Positions 1-11,640 of a stretch of 64,000 bases of DNA are shown in pieces. The position numbers and the translations under genes were made by a program. Source of the stretch: Photobacterium leiognathi (GTDB lineage: Bacteria > Pseudomonadota > Gammaproteobacteria > Enterobacterales > Vibrionaceae). Each line of letters opens with the position of its first letter. Within the stretch, counting starts at the first letter, position 1. The stretch spans positions 2,976,001 through 3,040,000 of the forward strand of contig NZ_CP131601.1 in NCBI RefSeq assembly GCF_030685535.1. The letters are read 5' to 3'. The notes under the pieces were generated by a model, which saw only the letters and a program-made list of their open reading frames with translations, had not been told where the DNA came from and did no database searches.

Positions 1-326
<326 letters not shown>

Positions 327-350
327 TCATCTATCAGTAGTTAAAAAGGG

Positions 351-356
351 ATTCTA
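351..356 (-). promoter_or_regulatory. Probable purA -10 element
   Basis: On the minus strand the sequence reads TGCTAGAAT, an extended -10 (TGn plus TAGAAT), about 30 bases before the purA start codon. The -35 is weak. The same TGCTAGA core occurs before queG and prmA in this window, which supports it as a house-keeping promoter form here. Not tested. Confidence 0.45.
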
Positions 357-442
357 GCACCTTAACATTCACCTTGCAGTCATTTTTTAGCCATATGGAA
401 CATTTCTGCAAGCTAACTGTCACGATTGTGTGCTTATGTATT

Positions 443-637
443 TTACATCTGTCTATACATCATATACGCAATAACAGTTCCTGCAACGACTAAACAGCCG
501 CCAATACGTCGCAAAGTATTATCATTTTGTTGGCTTAACTGGCTAACCATTTCTCGCCATCCGCGAGGTGCCAATAATGGACCAAGCCCTTCAACCACCA
601 ACACAAGCCCTAATGCCATCCAAATTGTGTTCGACAT
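443..637 (-). CDS. yjeT: Small inner-membrane protein of the YjeT / DUF2065 family
   Basis: A 64-residue protein starting MSNTIWMALG. It has a hydrophobic N-terminal helix (about residues 3-20), a short polar middle containing PRGWREM, and a second hydrophobic helix near the C terminus, which is the layout of the DUF2065 family. The reading frame stays open for 18 codons further upstream, but that extension runs through a terminator hairpin, so the ATG at 637 is preferred. It sits between hflC and purA exactly as yjeT does in E. coli. The function of the family is unknown to me; membrane location is inferred from hydrophobicity. Confidence 0.85.
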   Translation of the reverse strand: MSNTIWMALGLVLVVEGLGPLLAPRGWREMVSQLSQQNDNTLRRIGGCLVVAGTVIAYMMYRQM

Positions 638-654
638 GCTCTTTTTATCCCATA

Positions 655-685
655 AAAAAAGACAAGGCCGAAACCTTGTCTTTAC
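655..685 (-). terminator. Rho-independent terminator after hflC
   Basis: On the minus strand GACAAGG and CCTTGTC form a stem around a six-base loop and are followed by a run of T. It closes the hfq-hflX-hflK-hflC transcription unit just before yjeT, so yjeT may depend on read-through or on its own promoter. Confidence 0.75.
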
Positions 686-710
686 AATCACTTATATCAG
701 TTCTGATACG

Positions 711-1715
711 TTAGTTTGCTTTAAGCTCTGAATGATTCATGTACTTAAAGAATTCATTGTTAGGATCAACAACTAATACATCGTTCTTCGAATTGAAACT
801 CTTCTCGTAAGCTTTTAGTGAACGCCAGAAGCTGTAGAACTCTGGGTTTTGACTATAAGCTTTAGCGTAAATCTCAGCCGCTTTCGCATCCGCGTCACCA
901 CGGATAACCTGCGCTTTACGCTTCGCTTCAGAAAGAATTGTTGCCACTTCTAACTCTGAACGTGCACGTAATTCTTCAGCACGTTGACGACCTTGGGAGC
1001 GGTAACTACGCGCAACTGATTCACGCTCTGCACGCATACGGCGGTAGATAGACTCACTGATCTCATCCGGCAAGTTGATTTTCTTAATACGGAAATCAAC
1101 CACTTCAATACCTAAATCTTTCGCGCTATCGCGAGTTTCATTAAGTACGTCTTCCATGATTTGATCACGTTGACCTTCAACTTCTTTAACAAGTACTACG
1201 CCTTCAATCACATCTAATGCAGCTTGAGCTGCTTTAGTTTGTGCAACGTCAGACTTATCTTTCGCTGCACTCGCACCGCTATCTTTACCAGAAACGATCT
1301 GCTTAATTTCTTTCGCACCGATTTCAGCACGTAGGCTATCAACAACTTTACGCTTTAATAGCGTTTCAGCAGTCGATGTATTACCACCACCTGTTGCCAG
1401 GTAGTACTTGCCAAAATCTTTGATACGCCATTTAACATAGGTATCAATGATTACGTCTTTTTTCTCAGCAGTTAAGAAACGGTCAGCTTGATCATCCATG
1501 GTTTGGATACGTGCATCAAGATCGTGTACACGGTCAAACACAGGCACCTTAAAGTGCAAACCTGGCTCGTAAATTCGGGCAACTTCAGTATTGTTATCTT
1601 TTAAGATACGACCGAAACGCACCACGATACCACGCTCGCCTTCCTTCACCACAAACATTGACATCAATAATAGAGCAATAAAAATCACTACTACTGGGAT
1701 CATTAACTTACGCAT
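711..1715 (-). CDS. hflC: HflC, subunit of the HflKC membrane complex that modulates FtsH
   Basis: A 334-residue prohibitin/SPFH-family protein. An N-terminal membrane anchor (about residues 4-22) is followed directly by the SPFH core starting KEGERGIVVRFGRI. A charged, probably coiled-coil segment rich in Glu, Arg and Ala lies at about residues 230-290. In known bacteria HflC and HflK form a large membrane-anchored, periplasm-exposed assembly around the FtsH protease and affect its substrate choice. The gene lies two bases after hflK, so the two are surely co-transcribed and probably translationally coupled. Length and order match the family; no anomalies seen. Confidence 0.97.
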   Translation of the reverse strand: MRKLMIPVVVIFIALLLMSMFVVKEGERGIVVRFGRILKDNNTEVARIYEPGLHFKVPVFDRVHDLDARIQTMDDQADRFLTAEKKDVIIDTYVKWRIKDFGKYYLATGGGNTSTAETLLKRKVVDSLRAEIGAKEIKQIVSGKDSGASAAKDKSDVAQTKAAQAALDVIEGVVLVKEVEGQRDQIMEDVLNETRDSAKDLGIEVVDFRIKKINLPDEISESIYRRMRAERESVARSYRSQGRQRAEELRARSELEVATILSEAKRKAQVIRGDADAKAAEIYAKAYSQNPEFYSFWRSLKAYEKSFNSKNDVLVVDPNNEFFKYMNHSELKAN

Positions 1716-1717
1716 AA

Positions 1718-2884
1718 TTAATATCTCCCTTGACGGCCAGTTTCAGCTCGTGGAGCTGGTGCGACTGGAGCTGGAGTTTCCACTTTTTCTAACTCAATAC
1801 CATCTAATCGGTCTGAACTACCTTGCTGCTTCACCGCTTGGTTAGACTGACTCATCAGCTTATCCAATGGGATATACATCATGTTGTTACTATCGCCCGA
1901 TTTAGTATCGATCAATACTTTACTTGTGTTGCTGTAAACGCGTTCCATCGTATCTAGGTATAAACGCTCACGTGTTACGTCTTTAGCTGCTAGGTATTGA
2001 GGTAGCAACTTATCAAACTGTGCTACGTCACCCAGTGCGCCATTAACCACGCGCTCAGAATAACCTTCCGCTTCGTTCTTCAGACGCTCAGCACGACCCG
2101 TTGCTTTTGGCAAAATGTCGTTACTGTAGGCTTCTGCTTCACGAACGAAACGCTCTTCATCTTCTCGCGCTGCAATCGCATCATCGAATGCATCTTTCAC
2201 CGCTTCTGGCGGACGAGCAGACTGGAAGTTCACATCAACAACACGGATACCCATGTCGTATTTTGCAATGATTTTATCAATCGCCGTTTGAGTATTCGCA
2301 CGGATTGTTTGACGACCCGTCGTCAATGCCTGATCCATGGTTGAATCACCAATAACAGCACGTAATGCTGAATCTGTTGCTTGACGCAAACTGTCATCAG
2401 CATTTGTCACGCTAAACAGGTATTTTTCTGCATTATCAACGCGGTACTGAACATCCATTTCAACTTTCAATACGTTTTCGTCTTTCGTTAACATCAAGCC
2501 TGATGCACGAAGAGAACGAATCGCCTGAACGTTGACAGGAATAACTTCGTCGATAAAGGTTGGTTTCCAGTTCAGACCCGGTTGAACCTCTTTCTCTACT
2601 TTACCGAAACGTAACACAACACCTTGTTCTGCTTCGCCGATAGTATAGAAACCAGAAAAACCCCAAACTGCCGCTGCTAAAACAGCTACAGCTCCCAAGC
2701 CAACAGCACTACCGCTGCCACTCGGTCCTTTTTTATTTCCAAACACACCACCGACTTTACGACTTAGTTTTGAAAAAACTTCATCGAGATCAGGTGGTCC
2801 TTGTTCACGTCCACCGCGATTGTTATTACCCCAAGGGTCTTTATCATCACGGCCGCCGTTGTTTCCAGGCTCATTCCACGCCAT
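1718..2884 (-). CDS. hflK: HflK, partner of HflC in the FtsH-modulating complex
   Basis: A 388-residue SPFH/prohibitin protein. It begins with a Gly/Asn/Asp-rich cytoplasmic tail (MAWNEPGNNGGRDDKDPWG), then a single membrane helix at about residues 62-82, then the SPFH domain (YTIGEAEQGVVLRFGK) and a helical charged region. The C-terminal ~35 residues are Pro/Ala rich (VETPAPVAPAPRAETG), a low-complexity tail. Pairing with HflC and the position after hflX agree with E. coli. Role as a modulator of FtsH is family knowledge; identity is secure. Confidence 0.97.
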   Translation of the reverse strand: MAWNEPGNNGGRDDKDPWGNNNRGGREQGPPDLDEVFSKLSRKVGGVFGNKKGPSGSGSAVGLGAVAVLAAAVWGFSGFYTIGEAEQGVVLRFGKVEKEVQPGLNWKPTFIDEVIPVNVQAIRSLRASGLMLTKDENVLKVEMDVQYRVDNAEKYLFSVTNADDSLRQATDSALRAVIGDSTMDQALTTGRQTIRANTQTAIDKIIAKYDMGIRVVDVNFQSARPPEAVKDAFDDAIAAREDEERFVREAEAYSNDILPKATGRAERLKNEAEGYSERVVNGALGDVAQFDKLLPQYLAAKDVTRERLYLDTMERVYSNTSKVLIDTKSGDSNNMMYIPLDKLMSQSNQAVKQQGSSDRLDGIELEKVETPAPVAPAPRAETGRQGRY

Positions 2885-2938
2885 TATAGAACTCCATCAA
2901 TATGATATGACGACAGTTTTTATTACTCTAGCAATCCA

Positions 2939-4228
2939 TTAAGCAACGATAAAGTCATCTAACGAAGTACTTTCTCTTTTTTGTAACCGAGACCATTCCG
3001 CCAAGGGTAAACGAATATCAATCATCAGATAGCCATCTGATTCATACTCTTCTCGCAAAATGCATCCAAGCTGATAAAACTTACTGCGAATACGACCAAT
3101 CATCTCAGGTGGAATACGCAAAGTATGCGCCACCATAGTACCTGATAGACGCTCGGTTAATGCTTGGAATAACAAGTCGATGCCTTGTCCTTCCATGGCT
3201 GAAACCCAAACACGACGAGGAACACCTTCATCATCTCGTTCAATTCGCGGTTCAGCGTGCTCTAAGTTATCAATCTTATTCATGACAACCAGCGCTGGCA
3301 CTTCACCTGCGTCGATTTCTTCTAATACCGTTTCTACCGCTTCAATGTTTTCACGGAAGCGATCATCACTCGCATCAACCACATGAAGCAACAGATCCGC
3401 TTCTTGTGTTTCTTTTAGGGTAGCTTTAAATGCTGCCACTAGATCATGAGGAAGATGTCGAATAAAGCCCACAGTATCTGCCAAAATAGCAGTACCCACA
3501 TCTGCGACTTCAATTTTACGTAGTGTTGGATCTAGGGTTGCAAACAGTTGATCGGCGGCGTAAACCCCCGCATCGGTGATCCGATTGAAGAGTGTTGATT
3601 TACCTGCGTTGGTATATCCCACTAATGAGATCGTTGGAATTTCTGCACGATTACGTGCTCGTCTTCCCTGATCACGCTGTTTAGCCACTTTCTCTAAACG
3701 ACGTAGAATTGTTTTAATTCGTTCTCGCAATAAACGTCTATCTGTTTCTAGCTGCGTTTCACCAGGTCCACGCAAACCAATACCACCCTTTTGTCTCTCA
3801 AGGTGAGTCCAACCACGAATCAATCGGGTTGAGATATGACGTAACTGTGCTAACTCAACTTGCAACTTACCTTCATGGGTACGTGCACGTTGGGCAAAAA
3901 TATCTAAGATCAAACCTGTTCTATCAAGTACACGACATTGGCAGATTTGCTCCAAGTTACGCTCTTGAGCGGGAGACAAGGAGTGATTAAAGATAACGAT
4001 GTCAGCTTCCGCTGTTCTTACCGCGTCGGCAATTTCCTGCGCTTTACCTTCACCCACATAATATTTAGGGTGCGGAGTCTTACGGCTACCTGTTACAACA
4101 TGTAGTGTATTGACTCCAGCCGAGGAGACCAGCATTTCAAACTCGCTGAGATCTTCCCATTCCCCTTCTTGTGTGAAGTTAATATGGACAAGAATCGCCT
4201 GTTCACCTGCTTCATAACGGTCAAACAA
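2939..4228 (-). CDS. hflX: Ribosome-associated GTPase HflX
   Basis: A 429-residue TRAFAC GTPase. The N-terminal HflX domain ends in the glycine-rich family segment GIGLRGPGETQLETDRR. The G domain carries G1 (GYTNAGKSTLFN), G3 (DTVGF) and G4 (NKID). HflX is known to split or rescue stalled and heat-damaged ribosomes. The gene starts 25 bases after hfq and precedes hflK, as in the E. coli hfq superoperon. Length is typical and every motif expected for an active GTPase is visible. Confidence 0.97.
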   Translation of the reverse strand: MFDRYEAGEQAILVHINFTQEGEWEDLSEFEMLVSSAGVNTLHVVTGSRKTPHPKYYVGEGKAQEIADAVRTAEADIVIFNHSLSPAQERNLEQICQCRVLDRTGLILDIFAQRARTHEGKLQVELAQLRHISTRLIRGWTHLERQKGGIGLRGPGETQLETDRRLLRERIKTILRRLEKVAKQRDQGRRARNRAEIPTISLVGYTNAGKSTLFNRITDAGVYAADQLFATLDPTLRKIEVADVGTAILADTVGFIRHLPHDLVAAFKATLKETQEADLLLHVVDASDDRFRENIEAVETVLEEIDAGEVPALVVMNKIDNLEHAEPRIERDDEGVPRRVWVSAMEGQGIDLLFQALTERLSGTMVAHTLRIPPEMIGRIRSKFYQLGCILREEYESDGYLMIDIRLPLAEWSRLQKRESTSLDDFIVA

Positions 4229-4253
4229 GCAATTAACTCCTTATGGAAGAATT

Positions 4254-4532
<279 letters not shown>

Positions 4533-4606
4533 TTATTTGTTTGTAGTTGTATTAGCAACGAACAAAAACTAAAAATACGCAAAGCAGTTCAGAGTATACA
4601 CGTTAA

Positions 4607-5542
4607 TTAAACATCACATCTAACTGAGTTTGTGACTGTTTGTAACGCGGAATCCACATCACTACTATCCAACCAGGTCAAATCTTTCCAACCGCGAAGC
4701 CAGGTGATTTGACGCTTTGCCAATTGACGGGTAGCACAGATACCACGGAACACCGCTTCATCTAAGTCATAATTCCCGTCCAAATATTCCCACATCTGGC
4801 GATAACCAACACAGCGGATAGAAGGAAGTTCTAGGTGAAGATCACCACGCTCGTGCAAAGCACGCACTTCCTGCTCAAAACCTGCCTCGATCATCTTATT
4901 AAACCTAAGTTCAATGCGCTGATGCAGTACAGCCCTGTCCATGGGAGCTATTGCAAATTGGTGAACCTTGTAAGGTAAAGATTCACCTTGAGTTTTTGTT
5001 AACTCAGTTAAAGTTTTACCCGAAATACGGAAAACTTCCAATGCACGAGACAATCGCTGAGGATCATTTGGATGAATTCTTGCGCCAGCAACAGGATCAA
5101 TCCTTACTAATTCATCATGTAATGCTTGCCATCCAAACTCAGCCGCATCTCGTTCAATGCCTGCGCGAACCTCAAGATCTGCTGCAGGTAAAGGCGATAA
5201 ACCTTCCAATAAAGCCTTGTAGTACAACATAGTACCACCAACTAATAAAGGAATTCGCCCTGCTGCAACTATATCAGCCATTTCTTTCAGTGCATCAGCA
5301 CGGAAGTCTGCAGCCGAATAACTTTGCGCTGGATCACGAATATCGATCAAACGGTGCGGTGCTAATGCAAGTTCATGCGCATCAGGCTTTGCTGTACCGA
5401 TATCCATCCCTTTGTAAATAAGGGCAGAATCAACACTTATCAACTCAACTGGCAGCTCTTCTCGTAAACGGATCGCAAGATCCGTTTTGCCAGATGCTGT
5501 TGGTCCCATTAAAAAAATGGCTTGAGGTTGTGGCTTGGTCAT
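4607..5542 (-). CDS. miaA: tRNA dimethylallyltransferase MiaA
   Basis: A 311-residue enzyme that adds a dimethylallyl group to A37 of tRNAs reading codons that start with U. The P-loop [11 protein letters not shown] is at residues 13-23, followed by the [20 protein letters not shown] substrate-binding segment. The C-terminal region contains the tRNA-recognition stretch [15 protein letters not shown]. It starts one base after the mutL stop and ends 86 bases before hfq, where E. coli has internal promoters for hfq. Full length, no anomalies. Confidence 0.97.
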   Translation of the reverse strand: MTKPQPQAIFLMGPTASGKTDLAIRLREELPVELISVDSALIYKGMDIGTAKPDAHELALAPHRLIDIRDPAQSYSAADFRADALKEMADIVAAGRIPLLVGGTMLYYKALLEGLSPLPAADLEVRAGIERDAAEFGWQALHDELVRIDPVAGARIHPNDPQRLSRALEVFRISGKTLTELTKTQGESLPYKVHQFAIAPMDRAVLHQRIELRFNKMIEAGFEQEVRALHERGDLHLELPSIRCVGYRQMWEYLDGNYDLDEAVFRGICATRQLAKRQITWLRGWKDLTWLDSSDVDSALQTVTNSVRCDV

Positions 5543-5543
5543 A

Positions 5544-7739
5544 TTATTTAAATGCTTCTATTGCTGCTTGCATGTCTACTGGTCGAAGTAATTGGCTTTG
5601 ATGATCCACCAATAGCTCTCCCCATAGTTGCTCTAATTCAGAGACTAGCTGAATGGCTTGCGACAAACTGTAATTTGCCACAGGACTAATGCATTGTTCA
5701 GCTAACCAATTTAATAACTTGTCCCACCCTTGGGCTTCTTGATCTTCACTGACCGCAAGCAGGTAGGTTAACAAATTTGGGATCAACTGTTGAAGGTTTT
5801 GCTGCCTTAACGGCATACAAACTGACATGATTATAATGCCATTTTTTCCTTTTGCTTTCAGTTGAATGCCGAGTTGTTTAAGTAACGTAGCATGTTGCTC
5901 GGCACATGCAATTAAATCGCCCTCAACGGGAACGGATAATGGGATCAACAGAGGCTGTGGTTTTAACCCTTCCGTCTGCGCTAAACGAAATTGGCCTATA
6001 TAACGCAAATACTCTGCTTTATCTAACGAAAGTAATACCACTTGTGGATCTTGATGCATCAATAAATAACGCTCATCCACCAAGCACAATGCTTTGCCTA
6101 ACCCTGTCGCTTTACCGCCAAGGGCATTTTGCTTCACCGATACAACAGGCTGTGGAGCTGTGGCTTGCCACTCACGGCGCGGCTCTGCAACACGTGATTC
6201 CGAAGGTCGAACTTCAGGTGTCACCTGTTGTGTTTCCGCTGGCGCTTCAGTTTCTAATAACTGTTGATAAGCTTTAATCTCTGCAGGCGTCGGCCCTTCA
6301 GGTTGCACAGGGCGTGATGGAGATGCTGATTTAGCTTGGCTTGTAGCTGCATAGCTTCGACTTTCATAATTGCCACTACGTGATTCACTCGCGTTATGTT
6401 CATAACTTTGATGCTCACGAGGATCTCGTTGTGATGGCTGATAAGGTGTTGAATGAGAAGCGCCATTAGATTGAGATCGCCCAACAACACTTGCCGTAGC
6501 CACTGCAGATGATTCCTTACCTATATCATAGTCATTAGCATAGGAAGCTTGTGATGACACGTCGCTTTGCCACTGTGCTGCTGGTAACTTATTAGGATAA
6601 TCCGGCGTTGCATCAATTGCTTGTGCTACACGCTGTGTGACTTGCGATAACGGCTCAATCACCACGCCATCTTCATCCACCTCTATACTTTGCGCACTCG
6701 CGCGAGTAGGTGATTGATAATGGTGTTGATCTTCTTCTAACGCGCCTTGTTGAAGCGCACTTTGCAAAGCTTGGTAGATAAAATCATGCACCAAACGGGC
6801 TTGATGAAAACGAACTTCGTGTTTAGCAGGATGCACATTGACATCCACTTGATGCGGATCGACATCAATATAAAGCACGTATGCCGCATATTGATCGGCA
6901 CGTAAGCTCGATTCATACGCCTGACGGATCGCATGGTTGATCAGCTTATCTTTCATCATCCGCCCATTCACATAACAATATTGAATATCGTTTTGTGCAC
7001 GCGCACCTTGCGAGCTACATACCCAACCTGAGAGTTTTAAATCTCCGTGAGCTAACTCCACCACCAAAGCATGTTGTAAAAAGCCAGAGCCACAAGCGGT
7101 GGCTAAACGACGCTCTTTTTGAATATCGGTTTGTGCTGCGCGATATTGGCGAATGATCTTACCGTTATGACGCAACGTGATAGCAACATCAAAACGGCTT
7201 AATGCGATACGTTTGATCAATTCATCAATATGATTAAATTCGGTTTTTTCTGTTCTTAAAAACTTACGGCGAGCTGGCGTATTGAAGAAAAGATCGAGAA
7301 CTTCTAGGGTTGTCCCTACCGGATGGGCCGCAGGTTTTAACTGCACTTCCATGTCTCGCCCTTCAGCATAGGCTGACCACGCTTCTTCTTGCGCTTCGGT
7401 ACGTGAAGTTAACGTTAAACGAGAAACGGAGCTGATACTGGCAAGCGCTTCACCACGAAAGCCTAAGCTTACGATCGCTTCCAGATCATCAAGGGTAGTA
7501 ATTTTAGAAGTGGCGTGACGGCTAAGGGCCAGACTGAGTTCGTCTTTAGGGATCCCTTTTCCATTATCGCGAATACGAATAAAGTGGCTGCCCCCCTTTT
7601 CGATATCAATATCGATCCGAGTTGCACAAGCATCTAAACTGTTTTCAACAAGCTCTTTGACTACAGAAGCTGGGCGTTCAACAACTTCACCCGCTGCAAT
7701 CTGGTTAGCCAGCCGAGCGGGTAAAATCTGAATCGGCAT
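5544..7739 (-). CDS. mutL: DNA mismatch repair protein MutL
   Basis: A 731-residue GHKL-ATPase that links MutS mismatch recognition to MutH and UvrD. The N-terminal ATPase domain has all GHKL motifs: ENSLDA (motif I), DNGKG (II), and the FRGEAL lid motif. The C-terminal dimerisation domain is at about residues 550-731. The linker between them (about residues 340-530) is long, low complexity and rich in Ser, Gln, Glu and Pro; the protein is therefore clearly longer than the 615 residues of E. coli MutL. It lacks a DQHA(x)2E(x)4E endonuclease motif, as expected for a bacterium using MutH. It lies between amiB and miaA. Confidence 0.97.
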   Translation of the reverse strand: MPIQILPARLANQIAAGEVVERPASVVKELVENSLDACATRIDIDIEKGGSHFIRIRDNGKGIPKDELSLALSRHATSKITTLDDLEAIVSLGFRGEALASISSVSRLTLTSRTEAQEEAWSAYAEGRDMEVQLKPAAHPVGTTLEVLDLFFNTPARRKFLRTEKTEFNHIDELIKRIALSRFDVAITLRHNGKIIRQYRAAQTDIQKERRLATACGSGFLQHALVVELAHGDLKLSGWVCSSQGARAQNDIQYCYVNGRMMKDKLINHAIRQAYESSLRADQYAAYVLYIDVDPHQVDVNVHPAKHEVRFHQARLVHDFIYQALQSALQQGALEEDQHHYQSPTRASAQSIEVDEDGVVIEPLSQVTQRVAQAIDATPDYPNKLPAAQWQSDVSSQASYANDYDIGKESSAVATASVVGRSQSNGASHSTPYQPSQRDPREHQSYEHNASESRSGNYESRSYAATSQAKSASPSRPVQPEGPTPAEIKAYQQLLETEAPAETQQVTPEVRPSESRVAEPRREWQATAPQPVVSVKQNALGGKATGLGKALCLVDERYLLMHQDPQVVLLSLDKAEYLRYIGQFRLAQTEGLKPQPLLIPLSVPVEGDLIACAEQHATLLKQLGIQLKAKGKNGIIIMSVCMPLRQQNLQQLIPNLLTYLLAVSEDQEAQGWDKLLNWLAEQCISPVANYSLSQAIQLVSELEQLWGELLVDHQSQLLRPVDMQAAIEAFK

Positions 7740-7741
7740 AA

Positions 7742-9493
7742 TTAACTTCTTGGAATGATTAGCGTCTGTCCTACAGCTAGTTTATCAGAACGTAGCTTAT
7801 TCGTAGCACGAATAGTTGCAACTGATACACCATATTTATCCGCAATCTTACTCAAAAACTCACCACGCTGAACCTTATGGTGCACATATTTCGGTGCTGG
7901 TACTGCGATTTTCAGTTTCTGCCCAAGCATGACATTATCTGATTTTAGGCGGTTAAGTTGGCGGATACTGCTCATGGTAACACCATATTTTTGAGCAATC
8001 TTACCTAAATACTCACCGCGAACCACTTTATGCACAATAACTTTTGTCGAAGCCGATGACTTCGTACTTGATGTCGATTTTGCAGCCGTTGACGAGGTAG
8101 TCGCCTTAACAGGCGCCGAAGACGACGCCGTTTTAATGTTACTTGGAATAATCAACACTTGACCAATATTCACTGAATCTGACTTCAGGTTATTCGCCGC
8201 CTTGATTGATGCCATCGATACCCCATATTTCTGCGCAATCCCACTCAGTGATTGACCTGAGGTCACCTTGTGTTTACTGCCTCGACCTTTTAGGCGTGAC
8301 GCAAACAATGTGCCTTCCGGTGGATTCGCTTCAAAATACTGTAGTACGCCTTTGTACACGGCATTCGCTAATTGGTTTTGGTGAGACGCGGTATTTAGTA
8401 AGCGCTCTTCCGTTGGGTTAGTAATAAAGCCCGTTTCAACCAATAGCGATGGAATATCCGGTGACTTTAAAACAGCCAAACTTGCGTACTGTGGTGATGT
8501 TTTATGTAGACGTGCCACTTTTCGTAATTCACGAAGCACACGGCTAGCCACATCGTAACCTTCCTTTTGCGAGTAGCTAAACTGCAAATCAAGCACTGCA
8601 CGACCAAGATACTTATCTTTGGTGTTGTTAGACAATACATCACCACCACCAAGTAGCTCTGATTGTTTCTCGCTTTGCTCTAACCAACGACCGATTTCAG
8701 TATTCGCACGACGTGTATTTAATACCCATACAGATGCACCACGAGGTTGCGGTTTCGTAAAGCCATCAGCGTGAATAGAAACTAAAAGTAGGGCTTTATT
8801 CTTACGCGCAATTTCAGAACGCTTACCTAGCGGAACAAAGTAATCGCCGCGACGCGTTAATACCGCACGCATACCTGTTGTGGCATTAATTTTAGCAGCC
8901 AACTTTTTAGCTACCGCTAATGTCACATTCTTTTCGTATTTACGTGTTGGACCAATAGAACCAGGATCATCACCACCGTGACCAGCATCGACAGCAACCA
9001 CGATATCTGCAGTTCCTGATGGCATTTTCGCTAAGTTATTGGCGGTCGCTTGCTCTTCTGCTTTCTCTTCTTTAGCGCCGACAGTTTTCGCACTACCATT
9101 TGGAATGTCTAAAACCAGACGGTACCCGTAGTTGCCTGTTGGCGACAAAGAAAAGATTTTCGGCGTTACACCACGCTTAATTTCAAAAACCAGTCGTGTA
9201 GCCCCTTTTTCAGGCGCAGTACTTTTACGAACTTTGGTTAAAATATCGCTTTTATTAACGGTAATAGGCAGTTTAGTTTTAATTGAGGTGTCTTTTAAAT
9301 CCACCACTAAACGAGAAGGCCCCGCTAACGAGAAATGAGAATAATCCGCCTTGCTTTGCAGATCTAACACAACACGTGTTTCATCTGGTGCTGGTAAAAT
9401 TCTCACTCCCTTTAGTTCATTTGCAAAAACGGAGGTTGAACTAACTAACCCTGCTCCTACGACAAGGAGCTTTAAATACGTCCGTAACGCCAT
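7742..9493 (-). CDS. amiB: N-acetylmuramoyl-L-alanine amidase AmiB with LysM repeats
   Basis: A 583-residue periplasmic enzyme that cuts septal peptidoglycan to separate daughter cells. A signal peptide covers about residues 1-24 (cleavage after VFA). An AMIN domain for peptidoglycan/septum targeting follows (about 25-130), then the zinc amidase_3 domain with the DAGHGG and VSIHAD metal-binding motifs and the LVETGF catalytic-Glu region. The C terminus carries three LysM modules (about 412-455, 485-530 and 538-583), separated by a Ser/Thr/Lys-rich linker. E. coli AmiB lacks LysM, but Vibrio-type AmiB proteins have them. In the tsaE-amiB-mutL order typical of gammaproteobacteria. Confidence 0.95.
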   Translation of the reverse strand: MALRTYLKLLVVGAGLVSSTSVFANELKGVRILPAPDETRVVLDLQSKADYSHFSLAGPSRLVVDLKDTSIKTKLPITVNKSDILTKVRKSTAPEKGATRLVFEIKRGVTPKIFSLSPTGNYGYRLVLDIPNGSAKTVGAKEEKAEEQATANNLAKMPSGTADIVVAVDAGHGGDDPGSIGPTRKYEKNVTLAVAKKLAAKINATTGMRAVLTRRGDYFVPLGKRSEIARKNKALLLVSIHADGFTKPQPRGASVWVLNTRRANTEIGRWLEQSEKQSELLGGGDVLSNNTKDKYLGRAVLDLQFSYSQKEGYDVASRVLRELRKVARLHKTSPQYASLAVLKSPDIPSLLVETGFITNPTEERLLNTASHQNQLANAVYKGVLQYFEANPPEGTLFASRLKGRGSKHKVTSGQSLSGIAQKYGVSMASIKAANNLKSDSVNIGQVLIIPSNIKTASSSAPVKATTSSTAAKSTSSTKSSASTKVIVHKVVRGEYLGKIAQKYGVTMSSIRQLNRLKSDNVMLGQKLKIAVPAPKYVHHKVQRGEFLSKIADKYGVSVATIRATNKLRSDKLAVGQTLIIPRS

Positions 9494-9498
9494 CCTAA

Positions 9499-9963
9499 TT
9501 AACTCAACTTCAAATGATTGATCAATGTTGCGCCGTATTCCGTCTTAGCGCGGATCAATACTTTCCTCTGCTCACCGTGATAACACATTTCTAATTCAAG
9601 ATCAGGTTGAGGTAATAACCCTTCCCCTTTTTCAGGCCACTCCACTAAGCAAATAGCATCATGGGTGAAATAATCACGAATTCCCATAAATTCTAATTCT
9701 TCAGGATCTGCAAGGCGATACAAATCAAAATGATACACTTGCCAAGGAGCAAGATCATAAGGTTCAACTAGAGTATAGGTTGGACTCTTAACATTACCTT
9801 GATGACCTAACGCACGAATGAAACCACGACTAAATGTGGTTTTGCCTGCGCCCAGATCGCCATGAAGATAAATCGTTGTTTGTTGCGTACAGGCTTTAGC
9901 CAGCTTAAGGCCAAAATCTACAGTTGCCTGCTCATCAGCAAGAAAAGTTTCAAATGTTTGCAT
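9499..9963 (-). CDS. tsaE: tRNA t6A biosynthesis ATPase TsaE
   Basis: A 154-residue P-loop ATPase that assists TsaB/TsaD in making N6-threonylcarbamoyladenosine in tRNAs. The Walker A motif is [13 protein letters not shown], with the family segment [11 protein letters not shown] and Walker B-like YHFDLYRL. The reading frame is open for 37 codons upstream, but that part overlaps nnr, and the chosen ATG at 9963 gives the family length and N terminus ([11 protein letters not shown]). Five bases separate it from nnr. Short spacing to both neighbours indicates one operon. Confidence 0.96.
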   Translation of the reverse strand: MQTFETFLADEQATVDFGLKLAKACTQQTTIYLHGDLGAGKTTFSRGFIRALGHQGNVKSPTYTLVEPYDLAPWQVYHFDLYRLADPEELEFMGIRDYFTHDAICLVEWPEKGEGLLPQPDLELEMCYHGEQRKVLIRAKTEYGATLINHLKLS

Positions 9964-9968
9964 GGTTT

Positions 9969-11453
9969 TTATCTTGGATTGATTAGTTGACGAATAAACG
10001 GAAATAAATCGGATGCCAGCATACCACGCTCTCCGCTTTGCGCACACAAATCTGCAGCTTGAGCATGGATCCATACACCAGCATAGGCAGCTTCAACCAA
10101 GCTTAACCCTTGACCAAGCAAGGCACCTATAATACCTGATAATACGTCTCCCATCCCGCCTGTCGCCATACCTGGGTTACCGCTCGTGCATACCCACAAT
10201 GTTTCACCATCGTAGATCAATGTGCCAGCCCCTTTTAGCACCACCACGCCACCGTAGTTTTGTTGCAATTGCTTGATCGCAGAAAAGCGATCCGCTTCGA
10301 TATCCGCAACAGACACATTCAATAACCGCGCCGCTTCGCCAGGATGAGGCGTAATAATGCGATTCACTTTAAAATCTGGCGTACTTGCCAATAAGTTAAT
10401 CCCATCCGCATCAACCACACAGGGCTTATCGGTATGATGACAACTAGCAAACAAAGCTTTGCTCCATGGCGACGTGCCAAGTCCAGGCCCCAACACTAAA
10501 ACATCAGCCCAAGCCAATCTGTCACAGACTTCATTTGACTCTTCTTGCCAACCTACCGCCATTATCTCAGGTCTGGCAGTGACAATTGACAATACATTGT
10601 CAGGTTGTGTCACAACAGCCGTAAGCCCGGCACCAGTACGGGCACAAGCCTCCGCACATAGTCTTATAGCCCCCGCCATACCATGAGATCCCCCCACACA
10701 TAACACGCGCCCATAAGAGCCTTTATGTCCAACACGTGAGCGAATGGGTAATAACGGAAGTAACATATCAGCGGTAACACGCAATGCAGATGGAGAGGTT
10801 ATTTGAGATAAATTTTCACCGACATCGAGAGATGAAAAATAACGCTCACCACAATATTGTGCGGCTTGCCCTGTTACCAATCCCTGTTTAAAACCGATAA
10901 ACGACAATGTTTGTGAAGCCTTAATCACCTTTCCTAACACTGCCCCTGTATCAGAACACAAGCCTGATGGTACATCGACAGCAATAATAGGTGTTTTTTG
11001 CTGGTTAATCCAAATGATACGTTCAGCAATATCTAAACGAGGCGCGCCGTGAATACCAATGCCGAGTAAGGCATCGATGATTAAATCATACTGTTCAATG
11101 GGCGGCTCTTTAATCGTATTGCCGCCAGTAGCAAGCCAGCGCTGTCGAGCCTTCGTCGCATCAGATGATAAACGCTCAACCGTTTCCATCTCCCAAACAG
11201 TAACGTCTAGTCCTGCTTGCTGTGCTATTCGCGCAACGACATAACCATCACCGCCATTATTTCCTTTACCACAGCACACCAATAGCGCTGAGCATTGAGG
11301 ATACAACGAACCAATAAGCTCAAAAACAGCTTGTCCTGCTGATTCCATTAACTGGTACAAAGTGATCGCATGTTGCGTAGCTAGCTGTTTTTCACCCTGT
11401 TTAACTTGCTCTGAAAGATACAAAGCTTGAGGAATAGAATTGATAATCTTCAT
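9969..11453 (-). CDS. nnr: Bifunctional NAD(P)H-hydrate repair enzyme Nnr
   Basis: A 494-residue fusion. The N-terminal YjeF_N domain is the NAD(P)HX epimerase ([13 protein letters not shown] motif near residues 60-72). The C-terminal domain is the ADP/ATP-dependent NAD(P)HX dehydratase of the ribokinase fold (HPGEAARLL and GGMGDVLSG). It repairs hydrated NADH and NADPH. I use the ATG at 11453 (MKIINSIPQ); an in-frame ATG six codons upstream (11471) is also possible. It is the first gene of the nnr-tsaE-amiB-mutL-miaA-hfq block and is divergent from queG. Confidence 0.95.
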   Translation of the reverse strand: MKIINSIPQALYLSEQVKQGEKQLATQHAITLYQLMESAGQAVFELIGSLYPQCSALLVCCGKGNNGGDGYVVARIAQQAGLDVTVWEMETVERLSSDATKARQRWLATGGNTIKEPPIEQYDLIIDALLGIGIHGAPRLDIAERIIWINQQKTPIIAVDVPSGLCSDTGAVLGKVIKASQTLSFIGFKQGLVTGQAAQYCGERYFSSLDVGENLSQITSPSALRVTADMLLPLLPIRSRVGHKGSYGRVLCVGGSHGMAGAIRLCAEACARTGAGLTAVVTQPDNVLSIVTARPEIMAVGWQEESNEVCDRLAWADVLVLGPGLGTSPWSKALFASCHHTDKPCVVDADGINLLASTPDFKVNRIITPHPGEAARLLNVSVADIEADRFSAIKQLQQNYGGVVVLKGAGTLIYDGETLWVCTSGNPGMATGGMGDVLSGIIGALLGQGLSLVEAAYAGVWIHAQAADLCAQSGERGMLASDLFPFIRQLINPR

Positions 11454-11597
11454 GGATAATGACCTTTTCAACCTAGCAGCAACTATACTGAACCCAAAAT
11501 AAGAATAGTTAATTTTATTTCTCTAATTCCTTCACTTCTGAGGTAACTCTCCCATTCTCCTGTCGTAGATCTCCCTATGATCCCAACAGGAATATGC

Positions 11598-11603
11598 TAG
11601 AAT
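11598..11603 (+). promoter_or_regulatory. Probable queG promoter (-10 element)
   Basis: The sequence TGCTAGAAT followed by GCGCCCCC gives an extended -10 with a GC-rich discriminator, about 38 bases before the queG ATG. No good -35 is seen 16-18 bases upstream, which fits an extended -10 promoter. The same arrangement precedes prmA. Confidence 0.5.
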
Positions 11604-11640
11604 GCGCCCCCTTTCATTTAGCGCAATACAGAGCTCAGTT

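Noticed and set aside
6254..6934. Two frames opposite or within mutL
   Set aside because: They are other-frame readings of the conserved mutL coding sequence with no ribosome sites.
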